From Hymenobacter sp. GOD-10R (GTDB lineage: Bacteria; Bacteroidota; Bacteroidia; Cytophagales; Hymenobacteraceae), in assembly GCF_035609205.1 (NCBI RefSeq), contig NZ_CP141184.1, positions 6,128,501-6,192,500 on the forward strand: a DNA stretch of 64,000 nt, given 5' to 3'. Below are positions 50,592-60,467 of the stretch, piece after piece. Within the stretch, counting starts at the first letter, position 1. Each line of letters begins with the position of its first letter. A program made the translations under genes and the position numbers. The notes under the pieces are model-generated. The model was given only the letters and a program-made list of their open reading frames with translations, had not been told where the DNA came from and searched no databases.

Positions 50592-52772
50592 TTAGTTACG
50601 TACCAAAGGCAGCGTTACGTTGGTAGCACCGCCGCGTACCCGCACTATGTACGAGCCTTGACGTAGGTCTTGCACGTCGAAGACATGCTCCTGGGCACCA
50701 GCTAGCTTCTGCTCACGCACCACTCGCCCAGTGATATCCAACATCTGGATGGCGTAGTCGCCGGGAGCTAGCTCGGTTAGGTCGAGCGTGGCGCTACCCG
50801 CCGAGGGGTTTGGGTACAAGCTGATCGACGTTTTGGCCGTTGCGAACTGCACGGTTTCCACGTTGCTGTATTTGCTGTCACCGTCCGTATCTACTTGCCG
50901 CAGACGATAATACACTGTTCTCGCTCCCAGGCGGGCGGCTCGTACGTCGCGGTGGGCATACGCTGAAGCAGCGCTAGTTGTCCCCTTGCCTTGTACCTGC
51001 CCCACCTTGCTGAAGTTTGCTCCATCCGTTGAGCGTTCTACTTCAAAGTGGTCGTTGTCTTTCTCCGAAGCCGTAGCCCAGTTTAGTTGAGCATCTTCGC
51101 GGTCGGCGCGGGCGCTAAAAGCGGTAAGCTCTACGGGCAGCGGTGCTCCTACTTTCGCGAGCATGCTAGCCGTGTTGTTGCTTGGCGTTGGGTCCGGAGT
51201 GGTCGACGCCGACGTGGCCTCCGTGGTGAGCGTCTGCGAAAGTGTCACTGGCACGAAGAACGAAACCGAGTTGGTTACCGGCGCAGCCCCACTAGCGAGT
51301 GAGTTAATAGCTGGAAAGGTAACCTGACCCGTAAGTGGGTTGTACGTTCCGTCGTTGCTTATTTCTTTGATGCGGCCACGTGGCATTGCAATAGGCAACT
51401 GCATGGTAGGCTGCACGTTGGTAGCAGGCAAAGACCCACTGTTCGACGTCGACATAGAGTACGTGACCAGCGAATTTGTTTGCACTACTGACGGTCCACT
51501 CATCGTAGTAGCTACGTCGGCGCCCTGCACCGTCACGCTGATGTTGGCAGGGCTAGATGTATAGCTAGCACCCAGAATAGACTGCATGGTGTAGGGTACT
51601 TCCACAACGCCCGCGAACGTACCGCTCGGCTTGAACGTCACTATCCCCGCTGAATTGACGCTGAACGTTCCCTTTCCCGCTACAGCAACGCTACTCTGAA
51701 TACCATCTCTGTTCGGATCTAGGTCGACGGTGGCCGGATCGATGCTGCTGCCTTGGGCTTCGTCGTTGCTTAGTACATCAATTGTAATCGGGTTGCTGTT
51801 GTATGTGGTCGTGGCTACGTCGTTGTTGGCGTAAGGCACACGCACAATATTCAGGTTCCGAATTTCGTGAATGTTCGTCAGGCTACCTGTCGAGCCGGCA
51901 AAACCTAGACGCAACCGATCGGGGGGCGTGTTCACCGTGAAATTCTCCACAGCCGTGCGCACCTGGTTGCCATGCTGAATACGCACGGTAATCTTATAGG
52001 TCTGGTTGGGCGCCGTACCACTGGCCACCACGTCGATGAAAGCACGCCGGTAGTCAGCCGAACCCGGCTGAGCGCGCGAAGTGCCTACGGCCAGCGGAAA
52101 ACCTAGCGCATCAGAGCCGGTTCCTGTCAAATAAGGATAATCGGTGGTGGAAGAGCCGTTGCCAGCGCCGCGGATGGACACTGCGTTCGGGAATGTGGTA
52201 TTATCCTTCGTGTTGTTGTAGCCTCCTACTCGGCCTTCCGAACCGTTAGCGTAGTTACCGTATTCATCGATACCGATGCCGATGTAGCCTTTAGAAACTC
52301 CATCGGCAATGGGCGTAATGTTACGTTGTGCGTACCCCAGAGCACCACCCGTTGAACCAATGCGGAATCCAGTGCTCGGCTGATCGGCATCTACTAAGAA
52401 TACGCTAAAGCCGTCGGCTCCATTGCCACCGTAAGAGAAGAACTCAAAGGAAATGGTGAAACCTGCTGCCGACGAAAAACCGATTTTGTCGATTACATAA
52501 CCGGCTTGAAAAGTGGAAGCATCCGTCAGGCGTAGATAACCTTGTCCGTTGATGTCGTTGCCGAGGGTGCTAGTACCGGTCAACCGCGCGGTGCCACCAA
52601 AGTCAAAGTTGGACGCTGTGTTTCCTTTGAAGGTTTCATTTCGCGGAAAACCAGCGGGTGTTGATTGCGCCAAGGCTGGCGTCAAGGCCGCGCTACCTAA
52701 CAACGTCAATAGGCCAAAACGAAGCCGATGTGAGAGTGAATAAGTAGATAAAAGAGTAGAAAATGTCTTCAT
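50592..52772 (-). CDS. L-type lectin-like protein with T9SS sorting domain
   Basis: The 726-residue secreted protein has a signal peptide ending ALAQ near residue 36. An L-type (legume-type) lectin-like domain follows (about 38-310), with FTISFEFFSYGGNGADGFSVFLVD, GYIGIGIDEYGNYAN and FPNAVSIRG. A beta-rich region includes a DUF11-like repeat (SNSGSLPATNVQPTMQLP). Next comes a fibronectin-like domain PVELTAFSARADREDAQLNWAT. A type A T9SS domain closes the protein (ISLYPNPSAGSATLDLTEL to GSYIVRVRGG). It should be exported to the cell surface or medium and bind glycans (inference). Confidence 0.85.
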   Translation of the reverse strand: MKTFSTLLSTYSLSHRLRFGLLTLLGSAALTPALAQSTPAGFPRNETFKGNTASNFDFGGTARLTGTSTLGNDINGQGYLRLTDASTFQAGYVIDKIGFSSAAGFTISFEFFSYGGNGADGFSVFLVDADQPSTGFRIGSTGGALGYAQRNITPIADGVSKGYIGIGIDEYGNYANGSEGRVGGYNNTKDNTTFPNAVSIRGAGNGSSTTDYPYLTGTGSDALGFPLAVGTSRAQPGSADYRRAFIDVVASGTAPNQTYKITVRIQHGNQVRTAVENFTVNTPPDRLRLGFAGSTGSLTNIHEIRNLNIVRVPYANNDVATTTYNSNPITIDVLSNDEAQGSSIDPATVDLDPNRDGIQSSVAVAGKGTFSVNSAGIVTFKPSGTFAGVVEVPYTMQSILGASYTSSPANISVTVQGADVATTMSGPSVVQTNSLVTYSMSTSNSGSLPATNVQPTMQLPIAMPRGRIKEISNDGTYNPLTGQVTFPAINSLASGAAPVTNSVSFFVPVTLSQTLTTEATSASTTPDPTPSNNTASMLAKVGAPLPVELTAFSARADREDAQLNWATASEKDNDHFEVERSTDGANFSKVGQVQGKGTTSAASAYAHRDVRAARLGARTVYYRLRQVDTDGDSKYSNVETVQFATAKTSISLYPNPSAGSATLDLTELAPGDYAIQMLDITGRVVREQKLAGAQEHVFDVQDLRQGSYIVRVRGGATNVTLPLVRN

Positions 52773-53295
52773 GCAAAGGCGGGAATACAGTATAAGTAAT
52801 TCACTAACTTCTACTAAATAACCTACTCTACATGCCTACAGCAATACCCGATCCTATGGATAAATTTGAATAATACCATTTTAAGTAAATATTCTTTTTA
52901 CTATTAACATAGTTTCAGAAATAGTTATATAAAATAATATGTCATTTAGGATGAATTAGTTAACCCATGTTGCTACATTCATTTTTCAAGCTCAACAACT
53001 TACGTTATTATTATTAAATATGTATTTTACAATATTTACAATCAACGGCTGTTCTTAAAAGTCCAATTGTAAGCTACCCAACTTACCATGACTCTGCTAC
53101 GCGTCTGCCCGTTTACGGCGCGGCGAAATAGGACAGTTTGGGCGAGCCTAGGCGCCGTGTGTTTATAGCTCTTGAGTGGCTAGGCTACCCGGCACTTACA
53201 TCCTTTTTTTACCTTGCGCAGTCAAAAGCAACTTTACTGTGGTAACGAAGACCGCAGGCGATACTTCTCGTTGATTGCAACTTCTTTCTGCACTT
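52773..53295. other. AT-rich intergenic region between divergent genes
   Basis: The 523-bp gap between the lectin gene and the M61 peptidase gene is AT-rich from about 52860 to 53050, then GC-richer. It should contain both promoters. No palindrome family member or reliable promoter match was found. Confidence 0.5.
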
Positions 53296-55092
53296 ATGAA
53301 ACACCTTCTCAACCTAGGTCTGCTTACTGGCTTGCTGTTAGCTGCGGCGCCTACTCACGCCCAGAAAGTTCTGACCTACACCGTCGAGGTTGATCCAGCC
53401 GCGCAAGATCAATTTCAGGTGAAGCTAGCATTGCCGAAGCTAGGCAAAGAGCAAAGTGTTTATCAGTTTGCGGCCACGGCGCCGGGCACTTACCAAGTGA
53501 TGGACATTGGCCGTTTTGTGCGCAAGTTTGAAGCCTTCGACGGCAAAGGCAAGCCTGTAGAGGTGAAGCATATCAGCACCAATCAGTGGCAGTTTCTGAA
53601 GCCTGAGAAAGTCCGCGAAATTCGCTACACCATCGCCAAAACATGGAATGCCCCGTTCCCGGAGCACCAGGTATACCGCATGTGCGGCTCCCAGCTAGAC
53701 GCTAGCCATGCCCTGCTCAATGGTCAGTGTTTGTTTGGTTATCCGCAGGGATGGCAAGCCAAGCCGCTGCGGGTGAAGCTCAACTACCCAAGCGGCTGGA
53801 AAGTAGGTACGCCCCTCACCCAGGATTCCGAGGGCTACTATACGGCTACCAGCTACGACCGGATCGTGGACTCGCCAATACTGCTGGGTCGCCTCACCGA
53901 ATCGTCGACGAAGCTAGGTGACGCGGAAGTGGCACTGTACTGCTACTCCCAAACCGACATAATCCAAGCCCAACCCTTGCTCCAGAACATGCAGCAAATG
54001 CTGGACGCCGCGCAGAAGTTCTTGGTTCAGTTGCCAGTGAAGCGGTACACGTTCTTGTACGATTTCGAAGACCGCGACGCCGGCGCCTGGGAGCACTCCT
54101 ATAGTTCCGAATATGCTGCCCGCGAATCGCCGCTCACTCCGCAAAAGGCGGCTAGCATCACCAGCACAGCTGCGCACGAGTTCTTCCACGTGGTGACGCC
54201 CCTGAACATCCACTCGGAGATTATTGAGCACTTTAACTTCGTGCAGCCTACCGGCTCGGAGCACCTGTGGCTCTACGAAGGCACTACGGAATGGGCCTCT
54301 GACCTGATGCAGCTGCGCGGCGGCCTGATCACGCTAGACGAGTACTTACAGGAGCTGAGCGGCAAAGTAGCTTACGACCACCAGTACGCCGACACCACGT
54401 ATTCGCTCAGCAAGCTAGGGCTGAACTCGTTCAGCGATGAAGGCCAGCGCCAGTACGGCAATATCTACCAGCGCGGTGCCGTGACGGCCGCGCTACTCGA
54501 CATCCGGCTGCTAGAACTGAGCGGCGGCAAGCGCGGCTTCCGGGAAGTAATCCTGGATCTGACGAAAAAGTACGGTCCCGATAAACCCTTCAATGAAAAG
54601 ACATTCTTCCAGGATTTCACCCAGATGACCTACCCCGAGATAGGGGACTTCTTCAAGCGCTACGTGCAGGGTGCCGAGCCACTTCCCTTAGCCGAGTATT
54701 TTGCCAAAATAGGCGTTCAGTACACGCCCGTGCTGCACCTAGGCCAGAAAGTAGGCTACATGGGAAGCAGCTTTACTACCCTCGACGGTATAACTACCTT
54801 CGCCAAGCTTAGCTCGGAATTACAAGCTTGCGGCGTAGCCGATGGCGACCAGTTTGTAAGCTACCAAGGCACCGCAATCCGGCCAGATAATTTGCGAGCC
54901 ACGCTCAACCAGGTCAAGACCAGCAAACCCGGCCAGGAGTACGACATGATCATCCGCCACCAAGGCGCCGAGAAGAAAGTACACTGCCGCCTGCTAGGGC
55001 GCGAAGACGTGAAATTCTACGACTTTGCCGTGATGCCCAACGCTACCCCCGCGCAGCTAGCATTACGCAAAGCTTGGATGACGAATCTGTAG
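53296..55092 (+). CDS. M61 family metallopeptidase (glycyl aminopeptidase-like) with PDZ domain
   Basis: The 598-residue precursor has signal peptide MKHLLNLGLLTGLLLAAAPTHAQ. An N-terminal beta domain precedes the catalytic domain with HEFFH (294-298, zinc-binding HExxH) and LWLYEGTTEWASDL, whose Glu is the third ligand region. A PDZ-like region occupies about 480-580. M61 peptidases of bacteria are periplasmic or surface enzymes with preference for N-terminal Gly or acidic residues. The start at 53296 is supported by the signal peptide. Confidence 0.9.
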   Translation: MKHLLNLGLLTGLLLAAAPTHAQKVLTYTVEVDPAAQDQFQVKLALPKLGKEQSVYQFAATAPGTYQVMDIGRFVRKFEAFDGKGKPVEVKHISTNQWQFLKPEKVREIRYTIAKTWNAPFPEHQVYRMCGSQLDASHALLNGQCLFGYPQGWQAKPLRVKLNYPSGWKVGTPLTQDSEGYYTATSYDRIVDSPILLGRLTESSTKLGDAEVALYCYSQTDIIQAQPLLQNMQQMLDAAQKFLVQLPVKRYTFLYDFEDRDAGAWEHSYSSEYAARESPLTPQKAASITSTAAHEFFHVVTPLNIHSEIIEHFNFVQPTGSEHLWLYEGTTEWASDLMQLRGGLITLDEYLQELSGKVAYDHQYADTTYSLSKLGLNSFSDEGQRQYGNIYQRGAVTAALLDIRLLELSGGKRGFREVILDLTKKYGPDKPFNEKTFFQDFTQMTYPEIGDFFKRYVQGAEPLPLAEYFAKIGVQYTPVLHLGQKVGYMGSSFTTLDGITTFAKLSSELQACGVADGDQFVSYQGTAIRPDNLRATLNQVKTSKPGQEYDMIIRHQGAEKKVHCRLLGREDVKFYDFAVMPNATPAQLALRKAWMTNL

Positions 55093-55113
55093 GTTCTCAC
55101 CACTAGTATTACG

Positions 55114-55199
55114 CAACGTTACTCACCTAGCTCGCCCCAAGTGTGGTATCGCTTTCACAAGCTGTACTATGCTTGGGGCGAGCTAGGTGAGTAACGTTG
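55114..55199. repeat. 28-bp perfect palindrome between convergent genes
   Basis: 55114-55141 is the exact reverse complement of 55172-55199, with a 30-nt loop. The arm contains CTCACCTAGCTCGCCCCAAG. No U-run follows either arm. It is unlike families A-E in sequence. Confidence 0.85.
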
Positions 55200-55227
55200 A
55201 CTTGGCTAGTAGCCAAATCAGCCGTTA

Positions 55228-55779
55228 TTACTGGCCGATTGATAAGCTTCCAGCAGCATCGCGCGTTTGGCCTGTGCCTATAGTGCCATAATGCACCACC
55301 ACCACATTAGGGAAAGCGCCCTTCTTCTTGCTGTATATATTCACAGTGTATCCATCGCCTACGTAGCGAATGCCTTCGCACTCAACGCAGGTAATGGGTT
55401 CCGTTTTGATTTTAAGAGCCCGCAACTCACTTTTTAGCTGGTTGACGCACGAACCCATTGGGGTTTTGAATACCACATCATACTTCCCCTGATTCGCACG
55501 TAAGCTGATCCACGCTGGCGCCGCGTCATCAGATGAGGCTGCGGTGCTTCCTTGAGGGGCAAAAGTCCAGTAAGGGTCTTTACCTCCGTCCACTGAGCCC
55601 CGATACGCCCATTCGATAGCTGGCAAATACCGCGCTACTGCGGAAGAAGGGGATTGTGTGATAGGCGTGTTGCCTAGTGCTAGCAGGCTCGACAGGGGCA
55701 GACATTGCGCTTGGAGCGAGCGAGCGTCAAAAAATAAAAACGCGCAAATAGAGCAGAACAGAGCGGTGAACTTCTTCAT
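55228..55779 (-). CDS. Hypothetical secreted protein
   Basis: Start at 55779 gives signal peptide MKKFTALFCSICAFLFFDARSLQAQ. The 183-residue precursor has two adjacent Cys-containing segments (SCVNQL and ITCVECEG), a YGTIGTG end and no recognised family. Secretion to the periplasm or cell surface is likely from the signal. It is convergent with the M61 peptidase gene. Confidence 0.65.
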   Translation of the reverse strand: MKKFTALFCSICAFLFFDARSLQAQCLPLSSLLALGNTPITQSPSSAVARYLPAIEWAYRGSVDGGKDPYWTFAPQGSTAASSDDAAPAWISLRANQGKYDVVFKTPMGSCVNQLKSELRALKIKTEPITCVECEGIRYVGDGYTVNIYSKKKGAFPNVVVVHYGTIGTGQTRDAAGSLSIGQ

Positions 55780-56097
55780 AAAGAGTTCTAAGAACAATAC
55801 AAATTCACAAAATACTATTTTGCTTACAATGAAGCATTCTGAAAAATCAGAATGGCAGGCTTGGGCACAAAACATGCCTAATTTTAGCTATAAAAACTTC
55901 CTTAACTGAGCGTTCCATTTCTTCTTCTGCTGTGTTTATTGATTTTTACCCTGAAAACAGCCTCTTTATTGTGTGTATAACCGTTTACTGATCTTTATCA
56001 TTATACAAAGCATATGATATTCTATGCAACGGCATGGTATTAGTAAGTTCCTATTCTATTTTAATAAGCTTAGCTTACTTATTACGCCTATTTTTTA
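55780..56097. other. AT-rich intergenic region
   Basis: The 318-bp gap upstream of the TonB-dependent receptor and the hypothetical secreted protein is AT-rich. It probably contains divergent promoters. No specific element could be named. Confidence 0.5.
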
Positions 56098-58812
56098 ATG
56101 CGACACGTTTACTCGCTTGTGCTTGCATCCACTGTTGCGGTAGGAATGCAACTGGAAGCAAATGCACAGGCTCCCACAAGAACCACCCTTTCCGGCACTA
56201 TCCACACCGACAGCGGTGATCCACTACCAGGTGCTACCATCTTTGTAAAAGGCACCTTTTTGGGCGGCAGTTCCAACAACGATGGCCGCTTCGTATTTCC
56301 GGTAGAGGGCATCAGTTATCCGGCCGTACTCACGGTATCATTCATTGGGTATGAAACGCAGCAAGTAAATCTTGACGGACCTAACCCGAACGGCTCGATT
56401 GAGGTTACGCTCCAGCCCAGCGTCTCGATTGCCAACGAAGTGGTCGTATCCGCCTCGCGTGTAGAAGAAAATATTCTGCGCGCTCCGGTAACAGTTGAAA
56501 AGCTTACGACTCCGCAGGTAGGCCGCATCACTACACCCGACCTCCTGAGTGGTCTGGCGCAGTATAAAGGCATCGACTTGAACTCGGCAAGCATGCTGAC
56601 GACCAGCATTAGTACGCGCGGGTTCAACAGCGCCAAATCAGAGCGTGTGATTCAGATGGTCGATTACATGGATACCCAGTCGCCCTCCCTGAACTTGAAC
56701 CTAGGCAACGGCACGGGCTTACCCGAGGTAGATGTGGCTAGCGTGGAAGTTATCCACGGCCCAGCTTCAGCGCTTTACGGTGCTAACGCCTTCAACGGGG
56801 TTGTATTAACCAACTCCAAAGACCCTTTCACGACAGAAGGACTTACCGTGCGGCTACGTGGCGGACAACGCTCGATGTTGGATGGCCAAATACGCTACGC
56901 GAAGCGACTAAGTCAGAAGCTAGCTTTCAAGATAACGGGTAGCTACTTCACGGCTAACGACTGGATAGCGAACAACTACGCGGCTACTTCATCGGTGCTG
57001 GTGCCCCAAAACAATGCTGCCAATTCGGACCTAGGCTACGATGCCGTGAACCGCTACGGTGACGTTGGCAATACGTATACCGCCAGCGCCGGAGCCCTTA
57101 AGGGCAAAACGGCGTTCATGCCGGGGTGGTCGGAGCGTGAGCTGATTGCCAACGATAATAAGGCACGGCTGTACCGCATCAATCCTTCTATTTCTTATCT
57201 GATTACTGATCGGGTAAAAGCCACGCTGGACTTCAAGCGTAGTGAGGGCACCAGTTCCTATCAGAGTGCTAGCCGTTACCGCTTCAAGAATTTTGGCACC
57301 GACCAGTACCGCGCTGAAGTAAAGAGCGACAATTGGTTTGTGCGTGCGTATCAAACCCAGGACTTTGGGCACGACAGCTACGACATGGGGTTCCTAGGAG
57401 CCTTCATGCAGAACAGCATAGACCCACGGCAGGTGAACGCCGACGGCACTCCTAAGCGCAACGCCGATGGCTCGGGCATCACGTATGCCCAAGGCTATTT
57501 CACCCAATATGCCCAAACCTATAATACGTACCTAGCTTCGCACAACGGCGATGTGCGTGGCGCAGAAGCCGCCGCTCGTGCTGCAGCTGCTCCGTATCAG
57601 CTCACAGCCAGCTCTCCGGAGTTTGTAACGCTCCGCAAAGCAGTAAGCCAAGATGCTACTCCCGGTCAGGGCGCCCGGCTTAATCCTAGCTCCTTCCTCA
57701 ACGATGTGAGCGGGCAGTACAACTTCAAGTTTAGCTCAGTTGATTTGATCGTAGGTGGTGCTTACCGCGAATTTCGCCTAGGTTCTGATGGCAAGCTATT
57801 CAGTGACTCTGATGGCAAACGCATCCACAACTTTGAGTATGGGGGCTACGCACAAGCGTCCCGTCAGCTGTTTGCCGATCATCTGAAGCTAGCTATTGCG
57901 GGCCGGGTTGACGACTTCAAGAACTTCAAACCAGCTTTCTCACCACGCGCTTCAGCCGTATTGTCGTTGGGCGACAAGAAACAGCATAACTTCCGCACCA
58001 GCTACGGACAAGCATTCCGTTCGCCTACGCAGCTCGATCAGTACATCCGCCTGGATGTGGGCCGTGCAGTATTGCTAGGCAACGCAGGCAACGGCTTTGA
58101 AGGTCTCTCAACCGCTGATGCGGTCACGCCCGTATCCATCCAAGCGCTAAAGCTGGAACAGGTAAAGACTTACGAAATTGGTTATAAAGGCCTATTGAGC
58201 GAGAAGTTGGTGCTAGACATCAATTATTATCGCAGCCGCTACAACCACTTCATTGGTGCCCGTCAGTTCATTGGCAACCTCGACGGAACTCGTCCAAGCC
58301 AGGCCCAAGTGGCGGTAGCAGCTCCTAAGCAGTTCCAGGATGCTGGCCTATCGACCCGCGTAATTCAGGCGTGGACCAATGCCGACCAAGAGGTAAATAC
58401 CCAGGGTGCCGCAGCTAGCCTTTCGTACTCGGTAGACAAGATGTTGAGCCTGACTGGCAACTATACGCTGAACCTACTTTCAGAGAAGAACCTACCCAGT
58501 GGCTTCCAAACGTTTTTCAACACGCCCAAGCACAAGTACAACGTGGGTGCCTTCGGCGACATCAACCGCCAGCTTAGCTACACCGTGAACTACCGGTGGG
58601 CGCAGGGTCATCACTATGAGTTACCCTTTGCCGTTGGCCAGCTTGGTAGCTACTCGTCGCTCGATGCGCAGGTGAGCTATACCATCCCCGCCATATCAAC
58701 GACGGTGCAAGTAGGCGGCTCGAACCTAGCAAACAGCCGCAACATTCAGGTGTACGGTGGCCCACAAATCGGCCGCCTAGCTTACCTAGGCTTGCTCGTG
58801 AATTTGAAGTAA
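56098..58812 (+). CDS. TonB-dependent receptor with carboxypeptidase-regulatory-like N-domain
   Basis: The 904-residue outer-membrane receptor has signal peptide MRHVYSLVLASTVAVGMQLEANAQ. A CarboxypepD_reg-like domain (GTIHTDSGDPLPGATIFVKG, FVFPVEGISYPAVLTVSFIGYE) leads into a plug (VVVSASRVEENILRAPVTVEKL, GFNSAKSERVIQMVDYMDTQSPS, VEVIHGPASALYGANAFNGVV). The beta-barrel then runs to the terminal GRLAYLGLLVNLK. It lacks the SusC signature and has no SusD neighbour, so it is probably a general TonB-linked importer of siderophore, vitamin or other ligand. A strong terminator follows. Confidence 0.9.
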   Translation: MRHVYSLVLASTVAVGMQLEANAQAPTRTTLSGTIHTDSGDPLPGATIFVKGTFLGGSSNNDGRFVFPVEGISYPAVLTVSFIGYETQQVNLDGPNPNGSIEVTLQPSVSIANEVVVSASRVEENILRAPVTVEKLTTPQVGRITTPDLLSGLAQYKGIDLNSASMLTTSISTRGFNSAKSERVIQMVDYMDTQSPSLNLNLGNGTGLPEVDVASVEVIHGPASALYGANAFNGVVLTNSKDPFTTEGLTVRLRGGQRSMLDGQIRYAKRLSQKLAFKITGSYFTANDWIANNYAATSSVLVPQNNAANSDLGYDAVNRYGDVGNTYTASAGALKGKTAFMPGWSERELIANDNKARLYRINPSISYLITDRVKATLDFKRSEGTSSYQSASRYRFKNFGTDQYRAEVKSDNWFVRAYQTQDFGHDSYDMGFLGAFMQNSIDPRQVNADGTPKRNADGSGITYAQGYFTQYAQTYNTYLASHNGDVRGAEAAARAAAAPYQLTASSPEFVTLRKAVSQDATPGQGARLNPSSFLNDVSGQYNFKFSSVDLIVGGAYREFRLGSDGKLFSDSDGKRIHNFEYGGYAQASRQLFADHLKLAIAGRVDDFKNFKPAFSPRASAVLSLGDKKQHNFRTSYGQAFRSPTQLDQYIRLDVGRAVLLGNAGNGFEGLSTADAVTPVSIQALKLEQVKTYEIGYKGLLSEKLVLDINYYRSRYNHFIGARQFIGNLDGTRPSQAQVAVAAPKQFQDAGLSTRVIQAWTNADQEVNTQGAAASLSYSVDKMLSLTGNYTLNLLSEKNLPSGFQTFFNTPKHKYNVGAFGDINRQLSYTVNYRWAQGHHYELPFAVGQLGSYSSLDAQVSYTIPAISTTVQVGGSNLANSRNIQVYGGPQIGRLAYLGLLVNLK

Positions 58813-58830
58813 GATAGTCGTAAGTGTTAA

Positions 58831-58870
58831 AGAAAGGCCCGCCGGAAGCAATTCCGGCGGGCCTTTCTTT
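58831..58870. terminator. Bidirectional terminator after the TonB-dependent receptor
   Basis: A perfect 17-bp stem (58831-58847 with 58852-58868) and a T-run after it. Convergent genes end on both sides. Confidence 0.93.
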
Positions 58871-58924
58871 TATCTAGGTTATCCCTTCGTGGCTAGGTAC
58901 CGCGTGAGACAATCGTCTAGTTCT

Positions 58925-60172
58925 TTAGAACACCTCCCCTAGGTTGAAGGTGAGGCCGCGGGAGCCATCGGCCCCGAAACCATAATCGACAGCTAGGTTT
59001 GTACGCGAAATTTTGTTCATGCTTAGGCGCAGACCGAACCCAGCGGCAGGCACTACCTTCTCGAAGTTGTGCGTCACGCGCTCCGACACGGCTTGGGCAT
59101 TGGTAAACAGAACGCCGCCGAGCAAGCGGTTGCGGGTGATGCCAAAACGATACTCCGCCTCCCCATACAGGAGGTCTTTGCCCCGAAAACGACCCTGAAT
59201 AAAGCCGCGCCCGATGCTGCTGTAGGTGTCCCAGCCGGTGCTAGGCAAGTCCAAGAAGGGCGGGTTTCCATGTAGCGTGAGTGCGTTGTATGACCAGAAA
59301 GCCAGCACATTGCCGGTGTCCGTCACCCGCAGATACTTGCGCACGTCCAGCAATAACGACTGAAAGTTGGTGTCGCTGCCGAGCAGCTTTAGGTTGGGGC
59401 GCAGCACGAGGTTAGTGTAAAAGCCACGCTCCGGATTGATGGCGTTGCCGCGGCTATCGTAGAGCAAGGTCATGGCGACGCCTGACGAAATGGAATGGCC
59501 TTTCACCCCGAGGGAGTAGTCGGAAATGCTGGTTACTTCCTGAGTCTTGTTCCTACTCTCTATGTTCCAGTGGTAGTCAAGCTGGTAGCCTAGCCCGGCA
59601 TAAAAGCTAGGTCGAACCTTGAACAGCGCACTCTGGTAGAAGCGCAAGTACTCGTAGTCCATCGCAATCGGCCGGTCGATGGAGGTATGGATGCCGAGGC
59701 CGTAGGTATTCTGCGGGTAATGCATGAGGCGCCAGTCGCCCACCCAGTTAATGCGGTTCTGCGCCTTCCAGATCGAAGATGCAGCCGTGAATATAATCTG
59801 GCGGTTTTGAGTGTATGACAGCGCCGCAATAAGCGTCGACATGTTCGCATCTTGCTCATGGTACGATACGTTGCCAGTGAGCTGAACCAGCCCTCGGGTT
59901 TGCTGCGTGTAGCCGGGCGCCGGAATAATCCAGACGAATTTGCGGTCGGCTGATAAGCTTAGCGTGTCCTTATCGACCTCCACCGGCTGCGGGAAGAACT
60001 TATGAAAGACGTCGCGAATATCTCGCTCGCCCGTCAGAGCAATGGCTTGATTGCGAGATACGTGCGGTCGTTTGTACGACGGGCTACTCAGCGTGTCGGA
60101 TTGAGCAACGGCGGCATGCCTTCCAAACAGTAGAAACGCGCTCAGCACCAGCAGCCAACAACGATAAAACAT
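58925..60172 (-). CDS. Omp85/BamA-like surface antigen barrel protein
   Basis: Start at the ATG at 60172 (MFYRCWLLVLSAFLLF) gives a signal peptide; an in-frame ATG three codons upstream is also possible. The 415-residue precursor has a bacterial surface antigen (D15/Omp85-type) C-terminal barrel: LLYDSRGNAINPERGFYTNL, FRGKDLLYGEAEYRFGI and a terminal RTNLAVDYGFGADGSRGLTFNLGEVF ending in Phe. No POTRA domain is present, so it is not BamA itself. It may be a TamA-like or calcineurin-associated barrel (inference). Confidence 0.8.
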   Translation of the reverse strand: MFYRCWLLVLSAFLLFGRHAAVAQSDTLSSPSYKRPHVSRNQAIALTGERDIRDVFHKFFPQPVEVDKDTLSLSADRKFVWIIPAPGYTQQTRGLVQLTGNVSYHEQDANMSTLIAALSYTQNRQIIFTAASSIWKAQNRINWVGDWRLMHYPQNTYGLGIHTSIDRPIAMDYEYLRFYQSALFKVRPSFYAGLGYQLDYHWNIESRNKTQEVTSISDYSLGVKGHSISSGVAMTLLYDSRGNAINPERGFYTNLVLRPNLKLLGSDTNFQSLLLDVRKYLRVTDTGNVLAFWSYNALTLHGNPPFLDLPSTGWDTYSSIGRGFIQGRFRGKDLLYGEAEYRFGITRNRLLGGVLFTNAQAVSERVTHNFEKVVPAAGFGLRLSMNKISRTNLAVDYGFGADGSRGLTFNLGEVF

Positions 60173-60467
60173 GGTATGCAAACAAAATCAATCGGTCACG
60201 CGCTTCTGTCCTGATCCGAGCAGCCCCGCGCCAACAGCAACCTACCTAGGTCAGCCGAAGTTAGGAGCCGTCCGGCTCCGGCGGCTCTTCTAAAGTCGGG
60301 CCAGCCTTCGCGTAGAAACAAGTCGGCACTTGTTGGGGTAAGGAATGTGCGGCGGAAATAGTTTATTCAGCCCTTGTTAACCACTGACGCCGGGAGTTGT
60401 TCAACGCCCTTTCACTCGCTACTAGTATTTCCCGCGTAAGCCTGCTCACTACTTGTCCTAGCTTTTT

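Noticed and set aside
55114..55199. Ordinary rho-independent terminator
   Set aside because: Stem is too long and no T-run follows either arm.
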